This document shows positions 23,879 through 51,719 of a stretch of DNA of 64,000 bases, one piece after another (the stretch's first letter is position 1; each line of letters begins with the position of its first letter). The stretch spans positions 10,734,480 to 10,798,479 of the forward strand of contig NC_052404.1 in assembly GCF_009389715.1 (NCBI RefSeq). Reading direction: 5' to 3'. Below the pieces are notes generated by a model. It ran no database searches, was not told the origin of the DNA, and saw only the letters and a program-made list of their open reading frames with translations. The translations under genes and the position numbers were made by a program. This DNA is from Phoenix dactylifera (lineage: Eukaryota; Streptophyta; Magnoliopsida; Arecales; Arecaceae).

Positions 23879-24869
23879 CCTTTCTATTTTGGAAGTTCTT
23901 GCTTTGGTATCTCGCACGCTGAAGTTGGTATTTTAGCTCTCAAAGAAAGGAATAGAATAGAATAAAACTGGTGATTAAAAATAAGGAAATGTAACTCCAA
24001 GAACTCCAAGCTCCCTTGTTCATCTGATGGTGGACCTGTGCACGAAAGATACAACCCTATCCCGTCAATCAACTCAGAATTGTGGTCTTGGAGTTTCATT
24101 TTTTTAGCTAGACGTAGATGGAACCCAAGTCAGTGATGAAACCTAACAATCCTTGGAGTATCTTGATTCATGGAAATATATATGGGTTCTGGTCCCATGA
24201 ATCCAATAATTCTGTTCCGAGAAGAGCTTATGTAAAATGGAAGGAGTTGGGTGCAGAGATGATGGTTCTTTACTTGAAGTGCTTAATGATTCTTGAATTT
24301 ATTCATTACAGATTGAGGGCCGTTCTACTAGGGCCCTCTCTGTGTCTCTCTCCCTCCTTCCATAGGATGACTTCACGCTCTCACGTCTCTTTTTTCAAAG
24401 ATGCCACACAACCAAAATAAAAAAGACCTCTCTCTTTCTTGACCGCAAGGCAAGCATCGAATACAACAAAGGATTTTGGTAACCGATAATGACGTCCAAG
24501 TCCAAACCCACTTAAAGACATAGAGTTTTATATATTTGGCTTAAGACTCTTTCTAACTAATATCGGCCAGCACAATATTTAGTTGACAAATAACTATTTG
24601 ATTCCCATGGAATGCGCAATGACTCCAGCAAGAACTTCTAATCTTTGCAAATTGGTCCAAAATACTACTTCCTTAGTGAATGATCTCGGCCGGGTGTGGA
24701 ATCTTAATCTTCATCTGAGAGTCTCTACTTCGGTGGAAAATTGTTTAGAACAGGCTTCCTTGTAAAAATCTTCTACATCAAAGTAGTATACCTATTTCAC
24801 TAAATCATGACCATCAGTAAGGAGGAATCTAAAGAACACTTTTTCTTGCAATGTCCTTTAGCTTAAGAG
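23879..24869. other. Intergenic, no gene supported
   Basis: Only short open frames, and no match I recognise. A CT-rich patch lies near 24,340. Confidence 0.5.
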
Positions 24870-25382
24870 TAAGGCTATAAATAGGTTGGGTTGACTCGTG
24901 ACCCGACTCGACCCGATCCGTTTTGGTGAACTCGTGGAGCCGGGATGGGTCTTAAAATTAGATATGTTCCATTTTTCGGGTCGAATCTGAGCTAACTGAA
25001 TTCAGACCCGATCCGATCCGACCCATTTAAATTTTGAATAATTTTATATTTTCAATCCTACGACTCGACCCAAAACTATAAAATTATTTGGGTCCGTGGA
25101 CTGCAGCCCGCGGGGGTGCAAATACAAGTTCTAAAGCCACGGATGGGTTGATCCGAACTGGATCTGATCCGGACACGAACCAGACCCGACTTTTTTGGGT
25201 TGGGTCCGGGTTATATATGGACCCGATCTGATCCGAATAACCTGTTGGGTCAAAAATTGTAGGGGTGGACTTGATCTGACATATCAGGTCGGGTCTAGGT
25301 CCAAAATTAAGACCCGAACAAGGAATCGGGTTGGGTCGGGTTTACTTATGACCCGACCCGACCTGACCCATTTGCACCTCTA
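24870..25382. mobile_element. hAT-like non-autonomous transposon, 513 bp
   Basis: Flanked by a perfect 8-bp duplication cttaagag (24,862-24,869 and 25,383-25,390), the size typical of hAT elements. The ends are inverted and imperfect. The left reads taaggctataaataggttgg, and the right end in reverse complement reads tagaggtgcaaatgggtcag. The body is full of gacccga/tcgggtc motifs in both directions and could fold back on itself. It encodes no transposase. Confidence 0.85.
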
Positions 25383-25390
25383 CTTAAGAG

Positions 25391-28350
25391 GCACAGAGAT
25401 CGACAAAAAAGTCTAATGCAAACTTTGCCACCAATGATACTATTGTCAATTTTCTCGAAAACCTCAAGTATAACTATAAAAGAACTAATCATTAGACGAA
25501 TATGCAGGAATTTTCATGAACAATATGCAGGAGATTAGAACACAAAAAACTCTATAAAAGATAAACTAGAATAATCAAGGTATACCTTGAGAACCCTGAG
25601 TAGCCATTGATGATTGTTGTAATGAGATCTCTTTGAAGAAGATAGAACAAAAGCATGCAAATCTTTCTCTTCTCGTCTTTGATGCCTATATCCTCAATGG
25701 AATAGGTGCCCCCTAGGAACGTAGAAACTTGGATGCTTTATGGTTTATCTACAGATAGATATATATAGGAGTGAAGTAGAGATCTAGTCCAATTAGTAAT
25801 GCTAATGGATTCACTCATTACAGAGCCAATTAATGAATTCAGGTATATACTAATACTCACCACACCATATGACTATGATAATAGGGTCCAAAACAACTAT
25901 ATGATTGTATATTAATCATGGGCTTCTTAAATATTCATTCAGACGACAATTTAACACGTATTATATAATACATTAAAATAAAATCGGTCTATAATCAATG
26001 GAAGCCCACCTTATAATAAATTTCAATAGAATAATGTTCAAGTAGTTTATTCATACAGTTTAATCCAACTTGAATAATGTTCAGCTGACTGATTGCCGCC
26101 CTATATTATGTAGGGTTTGAATGGTTTGAGAGTTCGGTTAATCTCACAAATTACTAACCCAAGCCTTGGTCTAGATTTATATTGCATGATGGAACCCAAG
26201 TCCACTCTAGTTCAAAACTATAATGAAAAGTCCAATGCCTGTAGCTTGGCAAGCCTCCATGAGGACCCAAGTTCCTGTTTTCAATGAACTAAATTAAGCA
26301 ATTTCTCTTCGGGAGACTTACATGAAAATAAAATTTCCATGCGTTCACCCTCAAGATAACCTTTACCATGTAAAAACCCATTGGCTAACAGTTTTCTTTC
26401 CATAGAAGCCATTGATCAGCACTGAAGTCTACCAAGGTCCAATAAAAATAACACTCTTAGGAAAGAGAAGTGCAAGACTCTACTTTCGCTGCAAGAATTT
26501 CCCTTAAAAGATAAAAGTAGAATCCAACTAAATAAGCCCAAGAGTTCCCATCACAATCTTTCCTTGTCAAGTCTGGTTACAGGAAGCTGCATGGAAGGTG
26601 CTCACGGTGGCTGCCATTGGAGCAAAATAAAAGCCATGGAATTCCACAATGACTTCCTTATCAACGTCTTCCACAGCAGCCATTAAATTAGACCGGGATC
26701 TTCGCTGACAACGCCAACATAACAGCCCCAATAATTCATTAAAAACATTGGGCCCGCTTCACTTGTCCTCTCCTACTCCTCTAACCAAACCAGTACCCCC
26801 CAATAATACCGTTTCCAGGACCTCCGGATCCTGTACTTTTATCGGAGACCTGCGTTACGCTAACAAGTACGCCAGGGCCACGCGACGGCACCCGGAATTT
26901 GACAAAGCTACCGTTGGGTTTTGGTCGCGGACGGCATCACGCCAAGGCTCAGGTCATCTTAACTTCGGTCAAGGGCGGTCGACTTGAGAAACTACGTGGC
27001 TTCAGCCGGTCGTCCTACGCCTCATCCCCAGGAAGTTAAAAACGTGATGAGGTCCGAGGACTTTTCAAAAAGTTGTCCTCGAACGATCTTATACGGGGGT
27101 CACGTGCTTCCATTTTAATTCGGTTTGGTCCTGATAATTCAATAGGTTGGCTTTGGATCATGTGGTGTAGGATTTTTGAAGCAATTGCATTCTTTTATTG
27201 CTAGTTTATTTAGAAATATCAAGTGATATTGAATTGTGAAAATGGAGCTATGGTGGAGTTGGATGATGCAAAAGAAAAAGAACATGATTTAGGTTGTGAG
27301 ATAAACCTATAAATGAATGATAAATTAAAGAGCCCTGGATTTTAACTCAATTCAGATGAAGTAAATTACGAGGTAAAATTGTTGACAACCAACAAACATA
27401 TATGTACATAATAAAGAAGTCATGAATAACACTGATCGTTATGGTTATATATTGTTTGCGTTATACTTGTAACTAGCCATGTTAGCTCCACATTCTATTC
27501 ACTCCATCAATAATCGAGCTGGATCTGATGTATCATAAGGGATTTGCCTCTCATGGTTCAACCCTTCCCCTTTCTTCTCGGTCCACAGAGACAAAGCTCA
27601 ATAAGCAGGCAAGAAAGAGAGAGATAGCCCGACCACTTTCAAAAGCATATAGGGATTCTTAAAAAAGAGATATGCGAAGCAAAAGTGAACGAAGCCTTCC
27701 CTTCCTTATTTTGATCTAGGTCGAGCGTGCTCTTACACTCATTAGAGGGCCTTAGATTAGGTGTGCAATTTTAGCACTAGCCTTAGTTCTATGTGCACGC
27801 CTTATATCATATAAAAAGCAAAACATTTTGTCTTGCGAGTGTCCCTTCTTAGTATTAATGCCTTTTGTTTCATTACTTTCCGAGTGCTCTCTAAATAGGA
27901 AGACTAGCTAGGTCTGAGTCCGCATACAATACAAAAATCCATGAGAATGAATATGGATTTTTATTTTTATATTTTAATAATAATGATGGCATAATGGTTC
28001 AACGATCATAGATATTCAAGGTGTGAATTAAAATATAATTAAAGGATAAATAAAAAATATATTATAAATTTTCAACTTTCATACAAAATAATTTTATTGG
28101 CCACCATACACAAATATAAAAATATAAACTTATTTTTGTTTACTTATTCATTTATTCTTAATTATACTGCAAGTTAATTTCAGATCCACTGATTTAAATT
28201 AGCTGATATTATGATTTATCTTGAAGAGGTAAAATAGGTATGGGCTAGTTTCTAATCCTCCATTTTAACCGCGGAGGAACCCTTTATGTTGACCGGGACG
28301 GCACATCTTAATTTTATCGATCTAGATGTCTTGAAGCTGGAAATATAATA
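25391..28350. other. Intergenic region upstream of the calcium pump gene
   Basis: No coding sequence I can support. From 25,400 to 26,690 and from 27,130 to 28,250 it is AT-rich. A GC- and CpG-richer patch at about 26,690-27,110 has an open frame of 79 codons without known motifs. A stretch near 27,530-27,730 looks different in composition, and I could not assign it. Confidence 0.5.
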
Positions 28351-28365
28351 TTCCCCCTAAACAAA

Positions 28366-28826
28366 TTTATATACGGAAAGGAAAGCTTCGCTGTTATCGG
28401 TGTGGACGCGCGTCACGATCCCACTAGAACGGAGAGGTTCGTTTCCTGTTTAAGCAATCGCCCGGAGCGCCTCTTTTCATTGAGGCCGTTCTCCCTGCGG
28501 CGATCGGACGAGGAGGAGGAGCGGACGTAACGAAGAAACAAATTCTTCTTCCAATCCGATCAGGTAATAACACGATTTTGTCCTCTAATTTTTTCGTAGA
28601 TCTTTTGGTGTCTCCTCTCGAATCTTTGCCTTGTTATTCGGCTGAGATTGACGGGAATTTCGGTTCTTTTCGGCTGGGTGAACCGGTTATTTGGGTTTCT
28701 TGATCAGGGTTTTACATCGATCGGGCATGAGATCTTGATGCTGGAGTTCGTAGATTCGAGCGTTTTGTAGGGAAGCTTGGTTTGTTGCATCTAGTTTTTG
28801 TTGGGATCTGGTCGATTGCCGTCAGG
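28366..28826 (+). promoter_or_regulatory. Likely core promoter and 5' leader of the calcium pump gene
   Basis: A TATA-like tttatatacg lies near 28,368. The leader is likely to start downstream of it, in the GC-richer stretch from about 28,440. A possible leader intron runs from a donor at 28,564 (cag|gtaata) to an acceptor near 28,709 (gatcag). Transcript data would be needed to fix these points. Confidence 0.4.
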
Positions 28827-43924
<15,098 letters not shown>

Positions 43925-46133
43925 CTGCTAACAATAGCTGGGAACTTGGAAGTTTCGAAGAGGAGATTCTGTTCTGCAAATGCGCATTAATTATTAGCGC
44001 GTAGCAACACTATTGTTCTAAGCCCTCGTTCTCTGCGTCCTTGAGGGATTGTTTGTGAATGGTTGACCAGGACAATACAGAAGAATCCAGATGGTGCTGG
44101 ATAAATGTGAAATTTGGAGAGACTAGCTTAATTTTTGAACGCATCTCAGATTTTAGAAGGATGCTGAAATAAACAGCAGCTTTTTTTTTTTTATAGATCT
44201 CCAATGCAATGCAATTAAGATTCTAGTTCAAATTATAGGCTTAGTACACAATGATGCTATAGCTGCTAATGTATTGCATATCATATTGACTATGCGCACG
44301 TGACAGCGCAAAAAAGACCAATTTGAGTTGCTTTCGAAGAGACTCAATATTAGTTTTTGACTATTTGTGTATTTGGTGCTATTTGTTTTATTTTGTAAAC
44401 TTATGACGATTTTTGCGTCTCTTGGTGGAATGGTATGGCTGCAGTCCTCCTCTCTCAACCCGGTAACTACCCTGTTCCCACGCAACACCCATTCTTGTGT
44501 TAAGAACCCCTCATCCATTATTGTGAAGCTTTATGAATTTTTGAGCAGTGGCTGCCGGTCTTTGCCTGCTGCTAGGAAAGCTTAAGTGGCTTTTACCATT
44601 GAAAATTTGGTTACTGATGCGTCTGGTGTTATGAGCCTCAACTTGTGATCCGAGGTAATTTTTTTTTTTTTTTTCCTTTGGGTTAGGAGATATGGTATAA
44701 CTTTTGGGACGCTACGATTTCAGGATCTTGCTCCAACCACGAGTACATTGAGAGTACGGATCCATATTGTTTACATGTTCAGGCAGCAATGTACTGAGAA
44801 AAAGCTAATTAATGAAAAATTCACCGAGTAAAAACGAATTAATATATGAGTAAAAACCGGCAAAAAAGCAATAGAAAACGAGTTTTCTGAAGTTCGATGA
44901 GCAGACATCATAAGGAGGAGATACGATTGTTGGAAATATGAAACAATCCGATTTGAGCAGGTGCAGTCAAATTTACAGCATAATTAACAACCACCTAAGG
45001 AGGCATGTTCTGATGGTGTAGTGGCCTAGTGAGAAAAAAAGGAAAATTTATATCCTGAACCAAGCAGACCGGAAAGGTTTATGTTCTCTTGTTTTCACTC
45101 GGCCAACATAGTACTTACCTAATTACAGATAAACAAACCAGGCACAACAAACGTGTAGGTAAATTACTTGCAACAAATGATACCTGTTCTACTTTATGCC
45201 CCACTTGGGTGACCAAGCTGCTATGCATCTCAAGTGCACTTGCTTTGATTACCTAAGACCTACAATAGGCTGGGATGACAAATACATCAGCAAACTATGT
45301 TTCCCTGGCTTATTTCTGTTCTCCTTCAAGAATCAAACCCACTTTGCCGATCAGGCTGCTATGAAACACACCCTTTGGCAGCACGCTTAAAAGTCGAACC
45401 ATTGCAGGAAACCCAGTTGGCAAAGGCAGCTGAAAATTTGGATTAATCAAGTGCTTTTGCTTCACACCATAGTACACCATCTGCCATCACAAAAAATCAG
45501 GTCATGGTCTCCTGGCATGTTGTGATTGCTGGTGACACATGCCAGCAGTGTATTCTTGTCTGAATTCTTCTGCAACATTCAGAATTCCAGATGATAAATA
45601 CAGTGGCTGTTCAGAGTCATGTAGTTAGCAGAGTACACTTACTTTGTGACGTTGAGAAGAATTGAACGTTGAAGCTGTGAAGAATGCTATACAATTTCAT
45701 CTTGCAGACTATAGGAAGTCCAGGAACCAATTCCATCAAGATCACATTCACAAAAGCACCACCATACATACCAAGTGCAAGCATATATCTATTGCAGATC
45801 CTAGATATGGATGGTTCTGCTCAGAATTCTGCTTGCCCATATTCACGCCATTACTTATCACAAAAGGTTTAGACTTTGTGTTGGTCCACCTAAACAAGCA
45901 CATAGCCACACATTCAACATTCAAAGATATTTACCTTTTTTGAAGATGATGAACGATCAAAAGGAAGGTATTACAAACCTAGACCATGATTACATGGTCG
46001 GACTGTTTGCTTATGTGAGCAGATATACATAAAAGAAGAAATTAACACCCGCATATAGAGGACTAAGTGGTCACATGTGAAACGGACTAGAAAGTCCCTA
46101 CCGCAAGCAGTATTTTGGCAAATTATAACCAAA
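43925..46133. other. Flanks between two convergent genes
   Basis: The left part probably holds the 3' untranslated region of the calcium pump gene, and the right part that of the receptor kinase. Two weak exon-like segments on the minus strand are listed separately. Confidence 0.5.
45310..45820 (-). other. Possible exon pair of an unrecognised transcript
   Basis: On the minus strand an acceptor-like site near 45,800 opens a frame (contains GMYGGAFVNVILMELVPGLP) that ends at a good donor, gtaagtg, near 45,652. A second acceptor at 45,481-45,482 (gcag) opens a stretch that is open to 45,310 in one frame. The reading phases fit only if the second exon stops early. I do not recognise the protein. 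It could be chance, or part of the 3' untranslated region of the kinase gene. Confidence 0.2.
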
Positions 46134-48647
46134 TTATCTCCCTTCAGCCTTGATCAACTGTGAGAAAACTCCACTCATAGAGTCATCAGAAAGATTATTG
46201 GAACTTGAGGTAGGGACTTCCCCAACAGTTGCACCATCAAGGTTCCCCATGTTCTGAATCCGTGAAGAAAGTCCAGCAATCCGATTGATGCTATTTATGC
46301 TATTAACCTCAGAGATCCCTAAATCTGCCTCTTGGAGATGCAGCACATATTCCAAATTCCACAGCACATCTCCCATTGGGGGCCTCTCCACACCATAATC
46401 TGCCAGGCATTTCTCGACTATCTCACCGAACTTCCTCAGAGAATCAGACCTAACCGTTCCTGCAATCCGAGGATCAACAATCTGCTTCAACTCTCCTCCT
46501 TTCTGCCAATTCATTGCCCACTCTGCTAAGTTCACCATATCTCTTGGAAGGGTGGGATCGATGACCGGTCTTGCACAGAGCACTTCAAGCAGAACGACTC
46601 CAAATGAATACACATCTGACTTCTCTGTCAGCTGTTGCCTGCGGAAATACTCTGGATCAAGATAACCAAAGCTTCCTTTTACTGCGGTACTCACATGGGT
46701 CTTGTCCAGATCTGGTCCAGTCTTTGAGAGCCCAAAATCTGCAACCTTAGCCATGAGATTCTCGTCAAGTAGAATATTTGCGGATTTAACATCACGGTGG
46801 ATGATAGCCTTGGCAAAACCAGTGTGAAGGTAGTGAAGTCCTCTGGCTGATCCGATACAAATTTCCAGCCTCTGTTTCCAACTAAGACTAGGAAGGTCAG
46901 AGCCATAGAGATGGCTCTTGAGTGTCCCTTTCTCCATGTACTCATAAACAAGAATCATCTCATTCCACTCATCACAGTACCCAATAAGAGAAACCAGATG
47001 ACGGTGGCGCAGACGTGATAGCAACTCAATTTCTGTTCGGAACTCATTGAGGCCTTGTTGGGATTTTGGATTACCCCTCTTAACTGCAACCTTGGTCTCA
47101 TCTCTCAGCATCCCCTTGTAGACCTTCCCAAAACCTCCTACTCCAATCACCCAATTCTCATCAAAGTTGTTTGTTGCTTCTTGCAGCACAGCTAAGGAGA
47201 ACCGGTAACCAAGGCTTGCATTTTGTCCAGATGTAGCAGCAGTGCCATTAGAAGTTCTACTCCCTGTGCTGTGTGAAGTCAGTCCATTGACAGAGAAAGG
47301 CATCCAAGTCTTCGAATGGTGCTTCCTTGCCATTTTCCTTCTCTGAAGCACCACCAAGAGAACAAAAGCAGCAATCACCACAGCGACTGCTCCAAGGACT
47401 GAGCCCAATATCACACCAAAATTTTTCTTTGAACCAGGTGGTGCAATAACAATAACGGAACTGGTGGAAATGTTCATCTTCATAATCTCAAGCCCATTCA
47501 GAATGCCATCAGGCAAAACATTAGGCAAGTTTGAAGGGCCAATACTGATACGAAGCTTACTGGATGCATCACTAGCCGCCAAAACAAAATCCATAAAAAC
47601 AGGTGCAGCCAATGTTTGGATTGAAAGTTGGCTAAGATCAAGATCTTGAACCACTAACCAGCCATTAATGTAAACATCAAAGTAGAGATTTTCGAGTGCT
47701 TTGCTAACTATATCACAGAAATGAAGCCGTATAAAGTAGAAAGAATTTGCATCCACGTTGAACTGCCATGTCATGTTAAAAACTGCAGCAGAAGTATTCG
47801 ATGATGCTGCCAACTCCGTTGCTGTGCTATAGACAATATTTGGGGCAGTCTCTGGGGTGGCTCCTCCTTGCAGATAATTAATCGTTCCAGAGTAATTAAC
47901 CGCTCTGGCAAGATTCTTATTAAGTAGGAAGCTTTGATCATTAACCCAAGTTCTCCATAGAGTATCATTTTCCGAGGTAACCTTGGGGCCGCCCATATTG
48001 ATCCTATAAACAGTCTCCAATGCCTGCCCTGACAAACCTTCATATTCCCCGAGAGGATGAACAGTCTGGGCAGTATCATTTATCAGATAATCAGGAACCG
48101 AAACAACTTCTATAGCGTTTATGAATGCAAGGGCTGGGTTCCCTGAGGGTGCGAACGAAAGAATGAGTTTGTCGCGATTTATGTTTACCAAGAATTCCCT
48201 GAACACTGGAGAAGAATTCCCCGGCGGTTGGAAATTATGGAGGAGGACGACATCATCAGTCGAGACGGTGAAGTTTGCAGCACTGAGATTGTAGCTTTGA
48301 AACACGAAAGGGAAGAAGTAGAGGCGGATGAAGTGCCTGCCATGCTTCTGGATCGAGAAAGAGTAGGAGGAGGATCTGGTAAGGATCCGTGCAGTCTGGT
48401 AGAGGGCCGAGCTGTCAAAAGATGAGACCGACTTCGATGAGGTATTGGCTAAGATGCTACCAGGAGCTGTCATGGTAGAAGAAACGAACGTATCAGCGAT
48501 GAAAGTTCTCGTGCCAATGGTCGTGTTCTCTGGAGAACCACAGTCAATCAAGTAGTTGTCTTCGGGGGTAAATGCTCCAGAAGCACGAAGAATAGATAAG
48601 ATCACAAAGATACAGAAGCCTAATCCAAGTTTTCCAATCCCCATCAT
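46134..48647 (-). CDS. HERK1: CrRLK1L receptor-like kinase, HERK1-type, 837 aa
   Basis: Plasma-membrane receptor kinase of the Catharanthus roseus RLK1-like family. These sense cell-wall state and RALF peptides and control cell growth. It is intronless, as usual for the family. Residues 1-25 form a signal peptide. About 30-390 is a malectin-like ectodomain, starting FTPEDNYLIDCGS, with many N-glycosylation sites. About 409-434 is a transmembrane helix followed by RRK. The kinase has the glycine loop GVGGFGKV (502-509), catalytic Lys 523, HRDVKSAN (617-624) and DFG (637-639). The C-terminus is VFSQLIKAEGR, very close to HERK1. HSKTWMPFSVNG after the helix and PVIDPTLPRDMVNLAEWAM also point to HERK1 more than THESEUS1. 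All key catalytic residues are present. Confidence 0.93.
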   Translation of the reverse strand: MMGIGKLGLGFCIFVILSILRASGAFTPEDNYLIDCGSPENTTIGTRTFIADTFVSSTMTAPGSILANTSSKSVSSFDSSALYQTARILTRSSSYSFSIQKHGRHFIRLYFFPFVFQSYNLSAANFTVSTDDVVLLHNFQPPGNSSPVFREFLVNINRDKLILSFAPSGNPALAFINAIEVVSVPDYLINDTAQTVHPLGEYEGLSGQALETVYRINMGGPKVTSENDTLWRTWVNDQSFLLNKNLARAVNYSGTINYLQGGATPETAPNIVYSTATELAASSNTSAAVFNMTWQFNVDANSFYFIRLHFCDIVSKALENLYFDVYINGWLVVQDLDLSQLSIQTLAAPVFMDFVLAASDASSKLRISIGPSNLPNVLPDGILNGLEIMKMNISTSSVIVIAPPGSKKNFGVILGSVLGAVAVVIAAFVLLVVLQRRKMARKHHSKTWMPFSVNGLTSHSTGSRTSNGTAATSGQNASLGYRFSLAVLQEATNNFDENWVIGVGGFGKVYKGMLRDETKVAVKRGNPKSQQGLNEFRTEIELLSRLRHRHLVSLIGYCDEWNEMILVYEYMEKGTLKSHLYGSDLPSLSWKQRLEICIGSARGLHYLHTGFAKAIIHRDVKSANILLDENLMAKVADFGLSKTGPDLDKTHVSTAVKGSFGYLDPEYFRRQQLTEKSDVYSFGVVLLEVLCARPVIDPTLPRDMVNLAEWAMNWQKGGELKQIVDPRIAGTVRSDSLRKFGEIVEKCLADYGVERPPMGDVLWNLEYVLHLQEADLGISEVNSINSINRIAGLSSRIQNMGNLDGATVGEVPTSSSNNLSDDSMSGVFSQLIKAEGR

Positions 48648-49340
48648 GTCAAAAGCCAGAGTTTCTTGGAGAATTTTTGAAGCACCGCACTAGAGCAAGA
48701 GACAACAACGCAACGGAGTCAAGCTACCATTTTGAAGGATTAAAAGCAAGAAAACCCTCTGATGACGAACTCAATGCACGAAACAAGAAAAAAGGAATGC
48801 CATTTCTGAGCTTGGAACCAAAAAAACCGAATTCGAAAGCCACCCCGGATCCCCCTCAGACCCAAAGACCAAAATCATCATGATGTAAACCCTTGGAATG
48901 CGAAGAAAAAGATCGATGTTCGGGAATTGAAACAAGGGAACCCTAATTTGCAACGAAACAAACAAATCCAATCATCAAGCAACCAACTTTCCTTTACAAA
49001 TCAACGAGACAATCAACTGGAACTATTGAAACGCAGTACAAGGAAGCATTAGCGAAAGGATTCAAACGGAGAGAAAGAACGGAAAAGATGGCACCTTTAA
49101 GCCTCCCAAGGCTCTTTCCCAAATCGGCAACAAAGGATCAAAAGCCAGCTAAGGATTGAATCCCCTCCTCTACATCCATACCAGTCCTCCCGAAGCTCCG
49201 AAAGAAGGCACTGCGCTTTGATTGATTCGACCGGTTCTCAAGTAAGGCTACGAGAGAGAGGGAGAGAGAAGGAGATAACGGGGAAGAGACCCAGCCGAGT
49301 CAATGAGCTGAAACCGCTACCACAGTGAAAAAAAAAACAG
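48648..49340 (-). promoter_or_regulatory. Leader and promoter region of the receptor kinase
   Basis: Upstream of the kinase start on the minus strand. A CT-rich patch (gagagagagggagagagaag on the + strand, about 49,250-49,275) is like the pyrimidine patches of plant core promoters. No convincing TATA box was found. A leader intron is possible but not shown. Confidence 0.35.
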
Positions 49341-51700
49341 CTCATTAAAGAGTGCAGCGCCGGCGCGTGTCGATAGACAACGCCGACACCTGGCAACTAT
49401 TACTATCGCAATTAATTCCTTTAACACGGTCACCAACCCCACTTCCTTTTTCTTATTTTTTTAATAAAATTTGCTATATATACTTTTTTTTTTTTTTTAT
49501 AGAACCCAAACCGCTATGCCCCAAAACTACTCTTAAATATTTATAAATATAAATCTAACCCAACTTATAATTTTATAATTTTACTGGTTATACTAATCCG
49601 AATCTTAAACATATTTTTTAGCTCAATCATCCAAACAAAATTTATAACTTGAGCTGTAGATGATCCATTGTCCATTTAAGAGAATTACAGCTTCTAAACT
49701 AAATAAGTTTTATCTCTCTTTGATAGCTTATATCTTAGCTATATTGCGAGGGCGACCAATATTTATATGGTTTGAGTAATTGATAGCTTATATCTTCGCC
49801 ATGATGGAAGTTGGCAGAAAGATTAATATAATTAAGATTTTTTAATATCTCAAGTAAGATAATATGATCAAGACATTTAGATATCATCGAATATAATAAT
49901 TTTTTGATTTTTAATTTTAATAATCAAAAAAATATTGTAGATATTAAAAAAAAGCAAAATAAAATTTTAATTGATAAACGAATAATAAGTATGGATCATC
50001 TCCAATTTATGCTTTGAGTTGATGGGGTCCAATTTACATCACTTATCATGTATATAAAGTTGGATGGCGAATGATCAAGTAAGATCTTTAGTAATATCGA
50101 TCTTACCTTGTTAGATTATTAGTCAATTCTGCAATACATCGACCGATGATTCAAGACCAAACCTCTCATGCTAAAAATCAACTGAAGAGGACTTGGCTTT
50201 TTATTAGTTACATAACTAAGTACTTCGTGACATATCTGGTGCACGACCCTGTAGAGAATAACTCATCATAGGGTCCACTACAGCAAACCTAATGAGGGCT
50301 TCGTCAGAGTCAATTTTGATGACCTGGACATAATGTGCAACTGGTGAAGGCTTGGTTCTTTTTATCAGATTGTCCTCCAATAAAAATGTCTGATCAACTT
50401 GTCTCCTAAAGAAGGTTCCAAGAAAACTCCTATTGACCACTCATGAAGCACGCCAATCTCCATGAATCATATCTGATTTATTTTGCTATATCAATGAGAA
50501 AAAATTAGCAGGATATGAGTGAGATTGTTTTTAATTTTCCAATTAAGTTAGGATGAGATTATTAATATGAATTCACTCATAATGCTCGCTGCTCTCAAAT
50601 CATTAGACGGGCCAATTAGGTATATCACTGCTAATTGGTGCTCCCTTTGCATAGATATGATTGGGGAAAAAGATTTACAATGTTACGATGAGATAAAACC
50701 TACTCGCTTGCTTTCTGATAGAAAGGGCCATTGCTTAAAACAAAATTACCTCAGCCCTCGAACCATTAAAGGTTTGTAATGATACACATGGTGTTATAAT
50801 ACAAGATCATGCATGATTGGATTGTGGCTGGGTCCATCGATCTAAGCATCCCATCCTAAGAACAGAGTCTGATGGCTCATACAAGCTTAGTATGAATACA
50901 TCCAATAAAATTTAAAAATAAAATATAATAAAGTTAAATTAAAATGTGAAAGGTATCTGTCCAAATCATATCTTTAAAATGATCGGTAGCAAAGAAAGGA
51001 GCAATCCAATCCACGTCATTGTTCGGTTTCAAGCATGCATCACGGAGCATTACCAGGTTGACCTCTCGTCACTCAACTTTTCGCCATACAAAATATCCAA
51101 GGAGCCAATCTCCAATGTTAATGAAATAAGTTGAGACAAAAGAGATTTCAGCAAGACAGGAATTAATAATAACAATAATAAAAAATAATGAGTTAGGACA
51201 AGAGGGGGGAAGTGGTCGAAGGCCGCGCACTAACCGGCTTAAATGCTGGGGAAATTGGTGCCGGCCATCCGCGTATAGAAAGCAAAAGAATCCGAGAAGT
51301 GCATGAGGCTGTAGGGCACTCATTTGCCTTGTGTTCTAGAAAGTCCAAGGATTAGGGGTGGGGGACCTAGTTCATGGCATTAAATCTAATGAGAAAATGG
51401 GATTGGTCAAGGCAGAGGTTGGTCTATTCCACCAAAGATGATGTGTCACAGCTAAGGGCTAAATTAAAAGATCCCATGTTTTAGGTTTGGTTGTTAGGTT
51501 GGACCCATTGTGTAGGCCTGGCTGGGAATGATTTTATAGTGAAACTCCGAAGACATCACTTTTTCCTTGCATCCCAGCTTTTATCCCATTTCCGTGCTAT
51601 AGCCAGTTGCCATGCACCTTGTTATCATTTATTTCGTATTAACAATACTTATTAATAAAGATATATGACCAAGAGTGTAACAACCGAAGGCTTCATCACA
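49341..51700. other. Intergenic, no gene supported
   Basis: AT-rich with short open frames only. A 74-codon minus-strand frame at 50,216-50,440 has no recognised motif. Two copies of gatagcttatatctt lie near 49,722 and 49,780. Confidence 0.5.
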
Positions 51701-51719
51701 GAAAAAAAGAAAAAAAATG

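Noticed and set aside
27530-27730. Possible mitochondrial DNA insertion
   Set aside because: The stretch looks compositionally different, but I could not match it to any mitochondrial gene from memory.
50216-50440. 74-codon minus-strand frame as a small gene
   Set aside because: No known motif, start context or neighbouring exon supports it.
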